DNA from: Rhodopirellula sp.
GTDB lineage: Bacteria > Planctomycetota > Planctomycetia > Pirellulales > Pirellulaceae
Direction of reading: 5' to 3'
Assembly (NCBI GenBank): GCA_002690925.1
Contig: NZGD01000097.1
Coordinates: 1 to 49,027, forward strand
Length of the DNA stretch: 49,027 bases
This document shows positions 1-9,403 of the stretch, piece by piece (the stretch's first letter is position 1; each line of letters opens with the position of its first letter). The notes beneath the pieces are model-generated. The model ran no database searches, was not told the origin of the DNA, and saw only the letters and a program-made list of their open reading frames with translations. Position numbers and translations under genes: made by a program.

Positions 1-37
1 TGATAATCACTGTTCTTTTGAAATAGAAAGCTGCGAG

Positions 38-817
38 ATGTGCCTACTGGCTGTTCAGTACCGCTTGGTCCCCGAAAGTCCCATCCTTGTCGCAGCGAAT
101 CGCGAGGAGTACGTCGACCGGCCAAGTCTGCCTCCATCGATTCAATCCGGCAAACCACGCGTACTTTGCGGTATTGATCAAAAAGCCGGTGGGTCTTGGC
201 TCGGCGTTAACCAAAATGGGCTCTTCGTCGGGTTGTGCAACAGAGCAACCGCAACGCCGCTCTTCGGGCAACGCTCACGCGGTTTGCTAGCTTTAGACTT
301 GCTACGCTGCACATCGGCCAGCCGCGCCCTCGAGAAGGCTGAGACGGAATTTGCGAAGACTCGTTATGACGGCTGTAACATTTTGATTGCCGATGCCAAG
401 AATGGATATGCCATTCATGCCGATGAGCGTCAGGAAGTTGTTGAGCTGCAAGATGGCCTGAATATCATCGGGGCCCGCAATCTTAATGACCCAGACGACC
501 AACGTGTCCAGATGGCAAGACGGTTGTTGACGCTGCAGACGCTTGACTCTCCCGTCAAGTTCCTGGCTGTTGCCAGTAAAGTTTTTGCCAGAGCTCCTGT
601 CGGGCCCGGACGTCCGAGCATGGTGGTGAGAAATGGCGACTATGGCACAGTCAGCAGCACGCTGATTGCCTTGGGGGTCAAGCCGCGTGACGCGATTTAT
701 CAGTTCAGCAATGGTGCGCCTGACCAGTTGAAGTATGAAGATTTTTCGCCAATGCTGCGGGATATCCTCAGTCGCGGTCTGCGCGAGGCTCGAACCAAAG
801 CGAAAGCTCAGAGCTAA
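38..817 (+). CDS. NRDE/TANGO2-family protein
   Basis: A 259-residue protein of the NRDE (TANGO2) family. It starts with Met-Cys, and the Cys at position 2 is typical of this family, which has been compared with N-terminal-nucleophile hydrolases. The family signature NRDE is present as NREE (residues 21-24) within LVAANREEYVDRPS, followed by the conserved GGSWLG segment near residue 51 and NRAT near residue 68. Length is normal for bacterial members. The biochemical role of the family is not established; eukaryotic TANGO2 has been linked to membrane, heme or lipid handling. No signal peptide is visible, so it is probably cytoplasmic. The ATG at 38 gives the Met-Cys start. The gene stands alone, with a strong hairpin just after the stop codon. 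Family call is firm; function is open. Confidence 0.85.
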   Translation: MCLLAVQYRLVPESPILVAANREEYVDRPSLPPSIQSGKPRVLCGIDQKAGGSWLGVNQNGLFVGLCNRATATPLFGQRSRGLLALDLLRCTSASRALEKAETEFAKTRYDGCNILIADAKNGYAIHADERQEVVELQDGLNIIGARNLNDPDDQRVQMARRLLTLQTLDSPVKFLAVASKVFARAPVGPGRPSMVVRNGDYGTVSSTLIALGVKPRDAIYQFSNGAPDQLKYEDFSPMLRDILSRGLREARTKAKAQS

Positions 818-818
818 A

Positions 819-859
819 CCGTCGGCTCTGCCTGCTATCCGTGGGTAGCGAGAGCACGG
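819..859 (+). terminator. Stable hairpin just after the NRDE gene
   Basis: Nested inverted repeats begin 2 nt after the stop codon: CCGT pairs with ACGG, GCTCT with AGAGC, and GCTATCC with GGGTAGC. There is no T-run after it, so it is either a non-canonical terminator or a 3'-end stabilising structure. Confidence 0.4.
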
Positions 860-1530
860 CAGTTACGCCGAAACTCGTTCGGTTATGAATTGGGTACAAG
901 TAGGCGATGTTTGTTCACTGTGACGTTTGTGCACCGTGATACTTGTGCCGTGTTGGGGCCTGCTGTCGTTCACGTCTCTTCACGCATTCACTTTTTGGAA
1001 GGTGAATTCGCGGTGATACGGAGGAGACAGTCGGGGTTACTCGTGATCGGCTTCTGTTTTCGGAGGTTCGCATGAGCCAGCGTGTTGAATCGCTGTTACC
1101 GAGTTTTGGGGGGCGACCACGCCAAACTGTCGGATACTTATGCTCGCAGGCTGGTTTGGTTCTCAGCAAATACTTAGATTTTCTCCCTTGGACTTGCTGG
1201 GTAGCAAAACTAAATCCAGCCTTCATTTTCAGGCACACAGACTGGCCCCGCAAATTGATCGTGTGCTAAAAAACTCGCTTCTAGTTCGAAGGATGCCGGC
1301 ATTGGCGATGGGCGGCGGCCTGATTGGCATTTCACGAAAAAATTTCCGCCGCGATTTTGGGTTTTTTCGCGAGTTCATGGAAAGTCTTTCCAGCGAGATC
1401 GGCCAAATGTATTGAGATCAACGCTTGCATTTGATCGTTTTTCAGCCATTGTTGAACGTACTACCGTTTCGTGGTTCCTGCTGGCACCGCAAATTCTTAT
1501 CTACCGGTTTTCTTTTCAGTTTGGTTTCCG
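860..1530. other. Intergenic stretch without a recognised gene
   Basis: Short open frames occur here on both strands, but none shows a recognisable domain, a membrane segment or a convincing start. I see no tRNA-like fold. It probably holds the promoter of the downstream epimerase gene. Confidence 0.5.
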
Positions 1531-2499
1531 ATGTCATCTGATTTAGTGCGAACGCTTGAGGGTTCACGGTGTTTGGTCACTGGTGGCGCAGGATTCATTG
1601 GTTCTCATTTGGTGGACGGTTTGTTAGCTGCAGGTGGCACGGTTCGGGTCTTAGATAACTTCAGTACAGGATTTCGCCGTAATCTTGAGCATCTTGAGGC
1701 CGGGCGGATCGAGATCATTGAGGGTGACGCATCTGACATTGAAGTTGTCAGGCGTGCTGTGGCTGACGTCGATCTGGTGTTTCACGCGGCGGCGATGGCG
1801 AGTGTGCCACGTAGCATGCGGGAACCAGATTTGTGTCATGCATGGTGCACCACCAGCACGGTGAATTTGCTTGCGTCTTCAGCAGTCGCTGGTGTGCGTC
1901 GGTTGGTGCTAGCTTCGACCAGTGCAGCCTATGGTGATTCCACTTTTGTGTCCAAACGTGAGACGGATCCTTCGGCACCACTATCGCCGTACGCGGCAGC
2001 GAAGTTGGCTGCCGAAGCTTATTGCCAGGCATTTCAGCGGGGATTTGATATTGAGACTGTTGTGCTTCGCTATTTCAATGTGTTTGGGCCTCGTCAGGAT
2101 CCCCAAAGCGAGTACAGCGCTGTGATTCCAAAGTTCGTCTCAATGATTCTTTCGGGTGAACGTCCGGTCATTTATGGTGATGGCCAGCAGTCACGCGATT
2201 TTGTATTCGTCAAAGATGTTGTTCAGGCAAATCTACTTGCAGCAACGATGGCAGATGCGCCCGGTGGCACGTTCAACATAGCGCGGGGTGAACGAACCAC
2301 ACTGCTGGAGCTGCTTACCAATCTTCGAGAGATTCTTGCTGAGCATATCGAGCCCATACATGAACCTGCCAGAGCCGGTGACGTGCGTGATTCGCTTGCC
2401 GATATCTCCGAAGCCAGGAATCGATTGAAGTTCGAACCAGGAACGACAATCGCCGATGGGCTTCGGCAAAGTGTTGAGTACTATCGCAGCGTTGTTTGA
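1531..2499 (+). CDS. NAD-dependent epimerase/dehydratase (UDP-glucose 4-epimerase-like)
   Basis: An extended short-chain dehydrogenase/reductase that most likely epimerises or dehydrates a nucleotide sugar using bound NAD. The Rossmann motif GGAGFIG lies at residues 18-24. The active site is visible as STSAAYGD near residue 130 and the Tyr-x-x-x-Lys pair in SPYAAAKLAAEAY near residue 155. The C-terminal sugar-binding half has RYFNVFGPRQDP and the conserved YGDGQQSRDFVFVKDV. The open frame extends upstream to 1471, but the ATG at 1531 puts the Rossmann motif at the usual distance from the N terminus, so I use it. At 322 residues the length is typical. The closest well-known relatives are GalE and WbpP-type 4-epimerases; the exact substrate cannot be read from sequence. 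It is probably used in cell-surface polysaccharide synthesis. It is a single gene convergent with the VWA gene. Confidence 0.9.
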   Translation: MSSDLVRTLEGSRCLVTGGAGFIGSHLVDGLLAAGGTVRVLDNFSTGFRRNLEHLEAGRIEIIEGDASDIEVVRRAVADVDLVFHAAAMASVPRSMREPDLCHAWCTTSTVNLLASSAVAGVRRLVLASTSAAYGDSTFVSKRETDPSAPLSPYAAAKLAAEAYCQAFQRGFDIETVVLRYFNVFGPRQDPQSEYSAVIPKFVSMILSGERPVIYGDGQQSRDFVFVKDVVQANLLAATMADAPGGTFNIARGERTTLLELLTNLREILAEHIEPIHEPARAGDVRDSLADISEARNRLKFEPGTTIADGLRQSVEYYRSVV

Positions 2500-2980
2500 T
2501 CAGAGTGCCGCCAACTGCGGGGAATAGAAGGATGCTCCGGTTCCAGCTGTTTCTGCGAACCTTCCACCTGTGTTGGAAGCATCTTGCAGCGTTTCTGACC
2601 CATCCTCTCAATTGTCGTTGCACGAGTAACGCGACTTTTCGTCGCCACTGTTTGGATGAACAGTGACCCAGTGAAAAGTGCCCGCCTTCGCAGGGACTAC
2701 GTGGCTATGGAACTGTGGGTGACTGATCAAAGTCGCATAAGAGAAGCTTGTTCATGTAACAAAGTTGATTTGTCGCAACTGAGTTTCAAAGTTCATGCTT
2801 CACCCACTTCACTTTGAAGTGTCGAATGCCGCGATGTCGTTATCGACGAGTGAACGTTGAACAACCACCTTTGCGTGCGGTCGTTGTAAAGGTTGCCTGA
2901 AGGATTTTAGCGAGGACCGCACGAATGTCGGGTTTGTCTGCTGCGTGGCTACGGTTTGAGCCTGTTAACGGTTGGTAATG
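2500..2980. other. Convergent intergenic region with an inverted repeat
   Basis: This lies between the 3' ends of the epimerase gene and the VWA gene. It contains one clear inverted repeat, CGTGCGGTC at 2874-2882 and GACCGCACG at 2915-2923, with a 32-nt spacer. No T-run follows on either strand, so a role in termination is only a guess. No gene was recognised. Confidence 0.4.
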
Positions 2981-4933
2981 TCAAATTTTCGGCGGTGGGG
3001 TAGGTTTGACTGAAGGTGGCAATGTCTTGTATGGCAGATGATAGTCTGCGAACAGATCTGCACCGTAGCCCCGACGCATTTCCCATTTTGCACGTGCTGC
3101 CCAAGGCGATCCCGGGTGGTTCTTAACGACGGCGTTAAATTGATCGTTCGCTCGTTCAATATAGGATTTGGCATCTTCTGTTCTGGTTTTCTTTACTGTT
3201 CGTAGATCCCAGTGGACTAATCTTCGATTCCCTTTCATGGGGGCTGCAGCTTTGGGGTTTGCGATAAAGTCGTCCAAGGCAACACCATACTCATAGATTC
3301 GAGCTTGGTAGGCAATCAGTTGGGCGAGAATCAAATCGTAGTTGGCTTGCCACCGTGGGTCAGGTTCTTGCTCTCGAAGATGCTGGCCGGCAAGCAAGGC
3401 CTGCTCGGCTTCTGACATGTACCTCAGGTGCATCTTTGCCTTTTCCTGTTCGCGTCTTGCTTGTTTGATAAAGTCCTGTGGTTTGAGTGAAAATGTCAGA
3501 CGCATTTCGATCGCTTTTTTGTTTGCTTCAGCATAGGGGTTCAGATCTTGGATTACTTTCCAGATCAATGATCGCAACGGGAATTCACTGCGGTCTGTCA
3601 GCACTTCGGTCTTGGCACGCAAGTCTGGTCGATAAGGACGTAAGGCTTCCATGTCATACTTTTCCTTGTGGCGTCCCACCAATTCAGACTCGGCACTTGG
3701 CAGCATGAAGAAAATGCCATTGGTTTCCCGTGCTAAACGCGATTGCTCGTAGGGGCCAAAGCCACTGCCGAATGCATCACGTCGGCGGTGAAAGCCATTG
3801 GTCTGCAACTGTTCTGGAAAAGCTGTTTCAGGGCCTCGGTCCATTTGTAAATAATGATGCCGATTGGTCTGTGGGTGTTGCCAGTGCAAGAACGCGTAGG
3901 GCGAACCGAAGACTGATTCACGGCCTAGTACGTAAACTTTGCAATCGGCAGCTTTGGCAACGCTGATTGCCTGTTCGATGAATCCGTTGTTGTTTTGTCG
4001 GTCGCCACTCTCATCACTTACCAAAACAAGCGCCATCTTGCGGCCCCGCCGTGCCAGATCTCGATAAATATTAATTGCTCGTCCAACGGCAGAGCTCATC
4101 AATTCTCTTCCGGTTGTATCAACTGGAATATCGTCGATCGCTTCCCGAATCTCATCGCGGTTGGCAGTGGGTTGATGGAGAGTGTGATCGATGAACATCT
4201 CACCGTAGCTAGTCACGGCGGTCATCAACGCTGTCTGCCTCGCCTTGTTCTCTGTGCGGCCGACGATTCCTAATTGTTCATAAACTGTTTCAATCCGGTC
4301 TCGAATTTCCTGTTGATCGTCTTTCATGCTTTTTGATTGATCGAAACACCAGACCACCAGCACAGGGCTCTCGTCTAGCATCCATACCAGTTCCTGGGAC
4401 AAACGGTCCAAAGCGTTCTGGTAACTGTCCACGATGTCACGGGCTTCGCCTTTTACCTCACCATCTGGTACCGCCTCGATCAATGCAACGGAATCAGGAA
4501 TGCCAATGGTAGGGGCGGCGATGCTCAGCTGGGCTGTATTGGCTTTGGCCATCAATGACTGATCAAGCGTTGGCAGGTTCGCCGCGGCAGCGGCGGCGCT
4601 CAGCGGCGCAGGCGCGGAGTTGAATAGAGCAACATTGTCGAGTACCAAGTCAATTTCCGGATCCAGCTCAACCTCAACTGGCGGATCCTCTACCTGATCA
4701 GGTGGAGGCACCACAACAAATCGAGCTTCCTCTTGCTCGATCTCCTCGTAAGTTACGACTGCCAGTAACAATAAAATCGCTGTATGGACCAGCAAGGAAA
4801 TGGTAGGTGGCATCATTCCGACTAATTGCTCACGGAATGTAAGAGGCTCATCGTGCCAGTCGTCTGCATTGAGCTGCAGGTCGGGGCTCTCGGTGGTCGT
4901 GTCTGCTTTACCAGATGGGACTCGGGAAGACAT
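2981..4933 (-). CDS. Membrane-anchored VWA-domain protein
   Basis: A 650-residue protein with one transmembrane helix and a von Willebrand factor A domain. An acidic N-terminal tail of about 40 residues is followed by a hydrophobic helix at about 42-62, a proline-rich linker with PPPDQ and repeated acidic residues, and an alanine-rich stretch. The VWA domain starts near residue 190; its metal site (MIDAS) is seen as DQSKS at 198-202, with a threonine loop DTTGREL and a later SDESGD. The C-terminal 250 residues are charged and helical, with no domain I recognise. VWA domains bind protein partners through a metal ion; the partner is unknown. In frame, TTG-ATG are adjacent at the 5' end and I take the ATG. 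A similar layout is common in planctomycetes. It is the last of three minus-strand envelope genes, 331 bp from its upstream neighbour. Confidence 0.8.
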   Translation of the reverse strand: MSSRVPSGKADTTTESPDLQLNADDWHDEPLTFREQLVGMMPPTISLLVHTAILLLLAVVTYEEIEQEEARFVVVPPPDQVEDPPVEVELDPEIDLVLDNVALFNSAPAPLSAAAAAANLPTLDQSLMAKANTAQLSIAAPTIGIPDSVALIEAVPDGEVKGEARDIVDSYQNALDRLSQELVWMLDESPVLVVWCFDQSKSMKDDQQEIRDRIETVYEQLGIVGRTENKARQTALMTAVTSYGEMFIDHTLHQPTANRDEIREAIDDIPVDTTGRELMSSAVGRAINIYRDLARRGRKMALVLVSDESGDRQNNNGFIEQAISVAKAADCKVYVLGRESVFGSPYAFLHWQHPQTNRHHYLQMDRGPETAFPEQLQTNGFHRRRDAFGSGFGPYEQSRLARETNGIFFMLPSAESELVGRHKEKYDMEALRPYRPDLRAKTEVLTDRSEFPLRSLIWKVIQDLNPYAEANKKAIEMRLTFSLKPQDFIKQARREQEKAKMHLRYMSEAEQALLAGQHLREQEPDPRWQANYDLILAQLIAYQARIYEYGVALDDFIANPKAAAPMKGNRRLVHWDLRTVKKTRTEDAKSYIERANDQFNAVVKNHPGSPWAARAKWEMRRGYGADLFADYHLPYKTLPPSVKPTPPPKI

Positions 4934-5264
4934 CAAGCGTTCTCGGGCGATGGAAGCGGCATTGGCTTACGGATACCCCCATTGTAGCGGCGAGGTTCTG
5001 TGGCGAGATGTTGTTTTGTGTAATTCTCCGTTCCAATACTTTCAAAGCAGGCAAAATGGGCATCGATTTTAGATTGCTTATCTCTCGCAATCCCGCTGAT
5101 TATCGTCCCTATTGCACTGTTTTTTCTCACTTTGCAGTGTTCGCCAGTCGTTTGGATGATGGAAGGGCGACCACGTGAGACTGCCGTCCTTGGGCGGTCT
5201 ACATTTTTGAGATGCTTTTTGACCGAGCCCGAGACTCGCATGGTGAACCTGCGGTCAGGGCGAT
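4934..5264. other. Intergenic region upstream of the VWA gene
   Basis: This gap lies between two minus-strand genes and should carry the VWA gene's own promoter if the two are not co-transcribed. I found no clear promoter, terminator or gene in it. Confidence 0.4.
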
Positions 5265-6431
5265 TCAGGAGGACGGGAACATGCGTTTCTGGTACTCACT
5301 CAGACCGTGCAGCGCGTGGTAAAGAGCACCACATTCAAGATCTACGTCGGAGCATTGATTCAATACGTCACACAAACGACGAACAGTGCGTTCTACCCAA
5401 GCTTGAGATAGAATTTGCGTTGGCGCTGCGATCGCGAGAAACTCGAGTACGTGCCCCGTACTGCCTAGTGTTTCACCCATGTCGCGAGTCCAACCCGGTC
5501 GGTGCAGGTAAGCGACCGAGTACGAGCCGTCAGGATTTTGATTTTGCTTGGCTAGCTGAATCGCTGCCGCAATCAATGTGTCTGCATTTGCCCAGACGCC
5601 CGTGATTGGTTGCTGTTCTTTTCGGCGTTGATTCAATGACATGGCCAAGCCGATCAAGCGATGGGTGCCACCGCAAACACTATCCGGCAAACTTTGTGCC
5701 AGCTCTGAACCCAGCAATGACTCGATGGAGTACTGGGATCCATCCCGCCCCATCCAGCGATAGTCGGTTTTGCGATATGAGGTCAAAGCGATCAGCGACC
5801 AACTGAACTCCCGCTCCAAGTTTCTGGGGACATCAAACTCAGCCTGACGTATCCAATCTTCAAGGGTGAACGTATGCGTTTTGCCTTTGACCGGGGTTTT
5901 CAGCGGTAAGCCTGATTGCGCGATCACTGCCAGCCATTGATCTCGGTGGCCTTGACCAATTTTGGTGGATGGCTGCATCGCCATACGTAGTCCGACGCGT
6001 TTTTCTGTCCCAAACTTGTCTCCCTGTTCCACTTCAAAACCAGCAACGGCTTGACCGGAAAGTAAATAAGCCAAGGCGGCTTGGGGGCCAGTGGGCGTTT
6101 GGATTTCGAATTCGGCCCCATAAGCGAGGATGCCATGTAGTACCTGCCACGCACCGTGTGTTGATGAAGAAAGGGTGCGTTGGCTCAGATTTTGTTTTAG
6201 CGTTCGTGACACCAGGTCCGCCAGGGGTTCCGAAGGTGTGTTGCGATCATCTAAGGGAACACCTGACTTGTTACTGTCCGTTTCGTGACGTGTTAGCCCA
6301 GTCGGATCCGCATTGGGTTCAACGACCTGATCACTTGGCTCGGGGGACAGCACCCTCGTAGTACTGTTCATTGGGCAACCAGCCATGACTAGAACGGCAA
6401 GAGCGGCGGTTGGATGAAAAAGGCGATGCAT
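5265..6431 (-). CDS. Putative lipoprotein with a toroid-like C-terminal region
   Basis: A 388-residue protein with a lipoprotein signal: a short basic start, a hydrophobic core, and the lipobox VMAGC with Cys at residue 19. It is therefore likely exported and lipid-anchored. Residues 20-75 are a low-complexity linker. The rest is helical. Segments such as CGGTHRLIGLAMSL, QNPDGSYS and LGSTGHVLEFLA resemble the repeated helices of the alpha/alpha toroid seen in prenyltransferase and squalene-cyclase-like proteins. No catalytic residues of those enzymes can be identified, so enzyme activity should not be assumed. It lies on the same strand between the FlgI-like and VWA genes, about 240 and 330 bp away, so shared transcription is uncertain. 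Best described as a conserved planctomycete hypothetical lipoprotein. Confidence 0.65.
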   Translation of the reverse strand: MHRLFHPTAALAVLVMAGCPMNSTTRVLSPEPSDQVVEPNADPTGLTRHETDSNKSGVPLDDRNTPSEPLADLVSRTLKQNLSQRTLSSSTHGAWQVLHGILAYGAEFEIQTPTGPQAALAYLLSGQAVAGFEVEQGDKFGTEKRVGLRMAMQPSTKIGQGHRDQWLAVIAQSGLPLKTPVKGKTHTFTLEDWIRQAEFDVPRNLEREFSWSLIALTSYRKTDYRWMGRDGSQYSIESLLGSELAQSLPDSVCGGTHRLIGLAMSLNQRRKEQQPITGVWANADTLIAAAIQLAKQNQNPDGSYSVAYLHRPGWTRDMGETLGSTGHVLEFLAIAAPTQILSQAWVERTVRRLCDVLNQCSDVDLECGALYHALHGLSEYQKRMFPSS

Positions 6432-6671
6432 GACGGTTTACAGCCTGCGTCGATTGCCAGCCGATGTCAACTTGGCGATTCAAATTCTGGCTGATTTATT
6501 GGTTCTTTGCCAGATTACACGTAGACTGTGAAGATCTTTGGGGGCTGAACGCACCGGAATGGTCTTCGCTGTTGGAATTCCGTCGTTCTCAACCGAATTC
6601 AGCGATGCCTTTTGCAGTGCGTTTGCCGAGCTTCACAGGCATTACGATACAGCAGCAGGCGTATCCTCAAA

Positions 6672-8471
6672 TCACTTGCTGTCTGTCACTTCTGGACCGG
6701 GCACATTTGAAGCAGATAATGTCGACGGGTTAGCTGAGTCGGCATCCTCGGGCGTGATTGCTTTGTCGCTCGCTGAATCGCTGCTGGCCGATTCATCGTC
6801 TTCGCCACGGTGGTAAACGCGGATTGCCGCCGGCAACGGATCAACTGCCAGTTGTTCGCTTAAGTAACCTTTGGCTTTTGCCAACCGGAGGATAGCGATC
6901 ACGTCACCGTAACCACCGCCTACCGACACGATCCCGCTGATAACGGAAGGTAATGAATCAGAAACCGTTACCCGTTTGTCATCCGTGTTGACCTGAAAAC
7001 GGCTGATTTTAAGTTTGCCGGGTTGTTCCAGATCCGGCTTCAGAATCAAACCATTTGGGCCTCTCAGGAATTGTGGGATGTTCAGGCTGCCGGTATCACC
7101 GAACAGAACAATTTCGGGTGACTCACGGAGCGATACAACCACGGCCGGTTCTGCGGTTGATGGGATTTGGTAGAGATAAAAAGATTCCAGTGCCCGGCCA
7201 CCCAAGAGGCTCTTTCCCTCGACTCCTTGCTGGCGGATAGTACAAAATGAACCGTATCGAGTTTCGATGCTCACTTCGTTCATCAGTCGTTTGAGTGCGT
7301 CAATCGCTAATTGGTGGTCCATGCCTCGCAAGGCTAACAAGGAAGGATGGCGAAATGCTGCAGTCTCTCGAATCGCAGTTTCCAATGCTCCGATGGCTTC
7401 AGTTCGGTCAAGATAGGCAAGTGCCTCGGCAGCATAGAACCGCAACTCCGGATTGGTTGATGACAGTGCGTTGAGCAAGATTGGAACAGCGCTTTCACCC
7501 ATCGCTTCGAGTTGCAGGGCGGCGTCGGCGGCCGTCGCGGGATCGCTCAGTTTGTCGGACAGCTCTGCCAATCTTGTTTGCGTTGCAGACGATTCCGGGG
7601 CAGTGCTGATTGCCAGAATGACGGCCATCATCCGGGGAATGTTGCTGCGGTAACGCGGGTGCGTTTCCATCTCAAGAAAATCATCTTCTTTTGCCTTTGC
7701 GATTCCCCGTCGCGTGGTGCCATCAAAGAAAAAGAATCGGCGGTTGATCGCTGCCGCCAAGGCGCTGGATGTCTTGGCATGCTGGTACTCTGGACGCAGG
7801 ACAAGACCCAGCTTGCGTGTGATTTGAACTCGACCGCCCGACAAAATGGTGCCTTCGGTTCTTAATGTTCCGTCCTCACCGGGTGTGTAGCTGCCACGTG
7901 TCAGTACCGGGCCTGTGCCGATCGCCATCACTTCGCTTTTGCGAATCTTGTTTTGCAGGTATCGCTGTTGTCGCAGGCGAGTGTCGAGCAGCCAACCGTC
8001 GTTCAAATCAGAGACCACGCTCTCGCTAGGGGCTTGAATGATCAGGTCAACTGGGTCGTTCCGCCGTGCACCCGGTGGAATCGTCGCCTGCACCCTCACC
8101 AAGGCCGTGTTATCAAGCTCAAGAAAGTGGTTCGGATCTTTGATGTCACGCCGTTTCATCTCTTCCAGAAGTTCGTCGCGAAACTGAGATGGGTTCGCAG
8201 GTCCACCTGTGTTGGGCAGGCCGTTGACCACCCCGACACCGATGACCTGAATCGGTTGTAATCCCTGAATCACTGTGGCTTCTCGGATCAAATCTGGAAG
8301 CTCCGGCACCTTCATCAATTCCTGAAGCTTTGTCTTGCTGTCTTTTTCTCCCTTGCCGGGCAGCAGATTGCAGCCAACTGGAACTGCCAGAAGAAAAAGT
8401 AGTGCTGTGCACCATGCAAATTTGGCGACGGTCATCTGTGAGTGAATGAACTTGGGCATCCTGCCACGCAT
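6672..8471 (-). CDS. FlgI-like (P-ring) lipoprotein with inserted HEAT repeats
   Basis: A 599-residue predicted lipoprotein (lipobox VPVGC, Cys34 in the longest reading). Residues 60-290 resemble the flagellar P-ring protein FlgI: IQVIGVGVVNGLPNTGG matches the family's VGYGLVVGLNGTGD segment, and LVRVQATIPPGARRNDPVDL matches its ANLPPFARQGSRIDV segment. Residues 300-400 are HEAT-like helices (AAEALAYLDRTEAIGALETAI). Near 520-542, GGGYGDVIAILRLAKAKGYL resembles the C-terminal end of FlgI, so HEAT repeats appear to sit inside a FlgI-type fold. FlgI is normally not a lipoprotein and is about 360 residues long. There are no other flagellar genes here, so a role in a real flagellum is doubtful. 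Start codons at 8471, 8459 and 8435 are all possible; the last gives the tightest signal peptide. The tail after 550 is acidic and Ser-rich. Confidence 0.7.
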   Translation of the reverse strand: MRGRMPKFIHSQMTVAKFAWCTALLFLLAVPVGCNLLPGKGEKDSKTKLQELMKVPELPDLIREATVIQGLQPIQVIGVGVVNGLPNTGGPANPSQFRDELLEEMKRRDIKDPNHFLELDNTALVRVQATIPPGARRNDPVDLIIQAPSESVVSDLNDGWLLDTRLRQQRYLQNKIRKSEVMAIGTGPVLTRGSYTPGEDGTLRTEGTILSGGRVQITRKLGLVLRPEYQHAKTSSALAAAINRRFFFFDGTTRRGIAKAKEDDFLEMETHPRYRSNIPRMMAVILAISTAPESSATQTRLAELSDKLSDPATAADAALQLEAMGESAVPILLNALSSTNPELRFYAAEALAYLDRTEAIGALETAIRETAAFRHPSLLALRGMDHQLAIDALKRLMNEVSIETRYGSFCTIRQQGVEGKSLLGGRALESFYLYQIPSTAEPAVVVSLRESPEIVLFGDTGSLNIPQFLRGPNGLILKPDLEQPGKLKISRFQVNTDDKRVTVSDSLPSVISGIVSVGGGYGDVIAILRLAKAKGYLSEQLAVDPLPAAIRVYHRGEDDESASSDSASDKAITPEDADSANPSTLSASNVPGPEVTDSK

Positions 8472-8971
8472 CCGTTTGTGATTTGGCGTTGAAAGGGGAA
8501 ACGTCCGCTTGAGTTTGAGTCATAGCTTGCAGCAACGACATGGGGCAAGGTCATCAGGCAATCGCCGCCAGAGAATGGTGTTCTTTTGAACACCTTTTGT
8601 CGAGGTCTCGATTCTGTGGAGCGGTTCGCTGATGGTTGCCATGGACCGAGTTCCGGGAAGCACGGGTAGAGCTGGGGGAGTCGGGGCTGGGGAATAGGTG
8701 AATTGGGAGGGATTATCATTCTCGACGGCTCGCTTCTGCAAAAGACATTGAAAACCAAGTGACGGGAGCTCTTGACAGAAAATCAACTACTGGGATACTT
8801 TCCCGCTTGCCCGCCTCCGAAGTGAGGTCTTGCAACATTTTCGGGGACCGCTCGTGTTTGGCGTTACCGCGCGATCATTGCTGAAAAGCGGTCGGGCACA
8901 CCCCGGCCTGTCTGCCCGAGGTCCAGTTCACCCTTATTTTTGTGTGGGTTTACCCACATCTCACGATTTCC
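8472..8971. other. Divergent control region between the FlgI-like gene and rpsL
   Basis: About 500 bp with no convincing gene. It should hold the promoters for both divergent transcription units. A sigma-70-like candidate for rpsL is listed separately. Confidence 0.5.
8772..8799 (+). promoter_or_regulatory. Candidate sigma-70 promoter for rpsL-rpsG
   Basis: A perfect TTGACA (-35) lies 16 nt before GATACT, which matches four of six -10 positions. It is about 170 nt upstream of the rpsL start and on the right strand. This is a motif match only. Confidence 0.35.
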
Positions 8972-9337
8972 ATGCCAACAATCAATCAACTCGTCCGCAA
9001 GCGACGCAAACTGAAAAAGAGCCAGAGCAAGTCTCCTGTGCTTGAGAAGTGCCCTCAAAAGCAGGGTGTCTGTTTGCAGGTCAGGACGATGACCCCCAAG
9101 AAGCCGAACTCCGCTCTGCGAAAAATCTCGCGTGTTCGTCTGAGCAACGGCAAGGAAGTTACGGTCTACATTCCCGGTGAAGGTCACAACCTTCAGGAGC
9201 ACTCAATTGTGCTCGTTCGGGGTGGTCGTGTCCGTGACTTGCCTGGTGTTCGCTACCAAGTGGTTCGTGGATCGCGTGACGCCCTTGGGGTCGAAGGCCG
9301 AAAGCAATCACGTAGTCGCTACGGTGCGAAGAAGTAA
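8972..9337 (+). CDS. rpsL: 30S ribosomal protein S12
   Basis: Ribosomal protein S12 of the small-subunit decoding centre, 121 residues. The family hallmarks are plain: [10 protein letters not shown] at the N terminus, [11 protein letters not shown] (including the lysine whose mutation gives streptomycin resistance in other bacteria), EGHNLQEHS, and [12 protein letters not shown] with the aspartate that is methylthiolated in Escherichia coli. The open frame reaches upstream to 8942, but the ATG at 8972 gives the universal MPTINQ start. It is the first gene of a two-gene unit with rpsG, 66 bp apart. The usual str-operon partner fusA lies beyond a terminator. Confidence 0.99.
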   Translation: MPTINQLVRKRRKLKKSQSKSPVLEKCPQKQGVCLQVRTMTPKKPNSALRKISRVRLSNGKEVTVYIPGEGHNLQEHSIVLVRGGRVRDLPGVRYQVVRGSRDALGVEGRKQSRSRYGAKK

Positions 9338-9403
9338 TCTCGCCGCAACGCGAACAATAATCCTGAACAACAGCAATCAAGCCATTACAGTCAAAGTTTA
9401 AGA

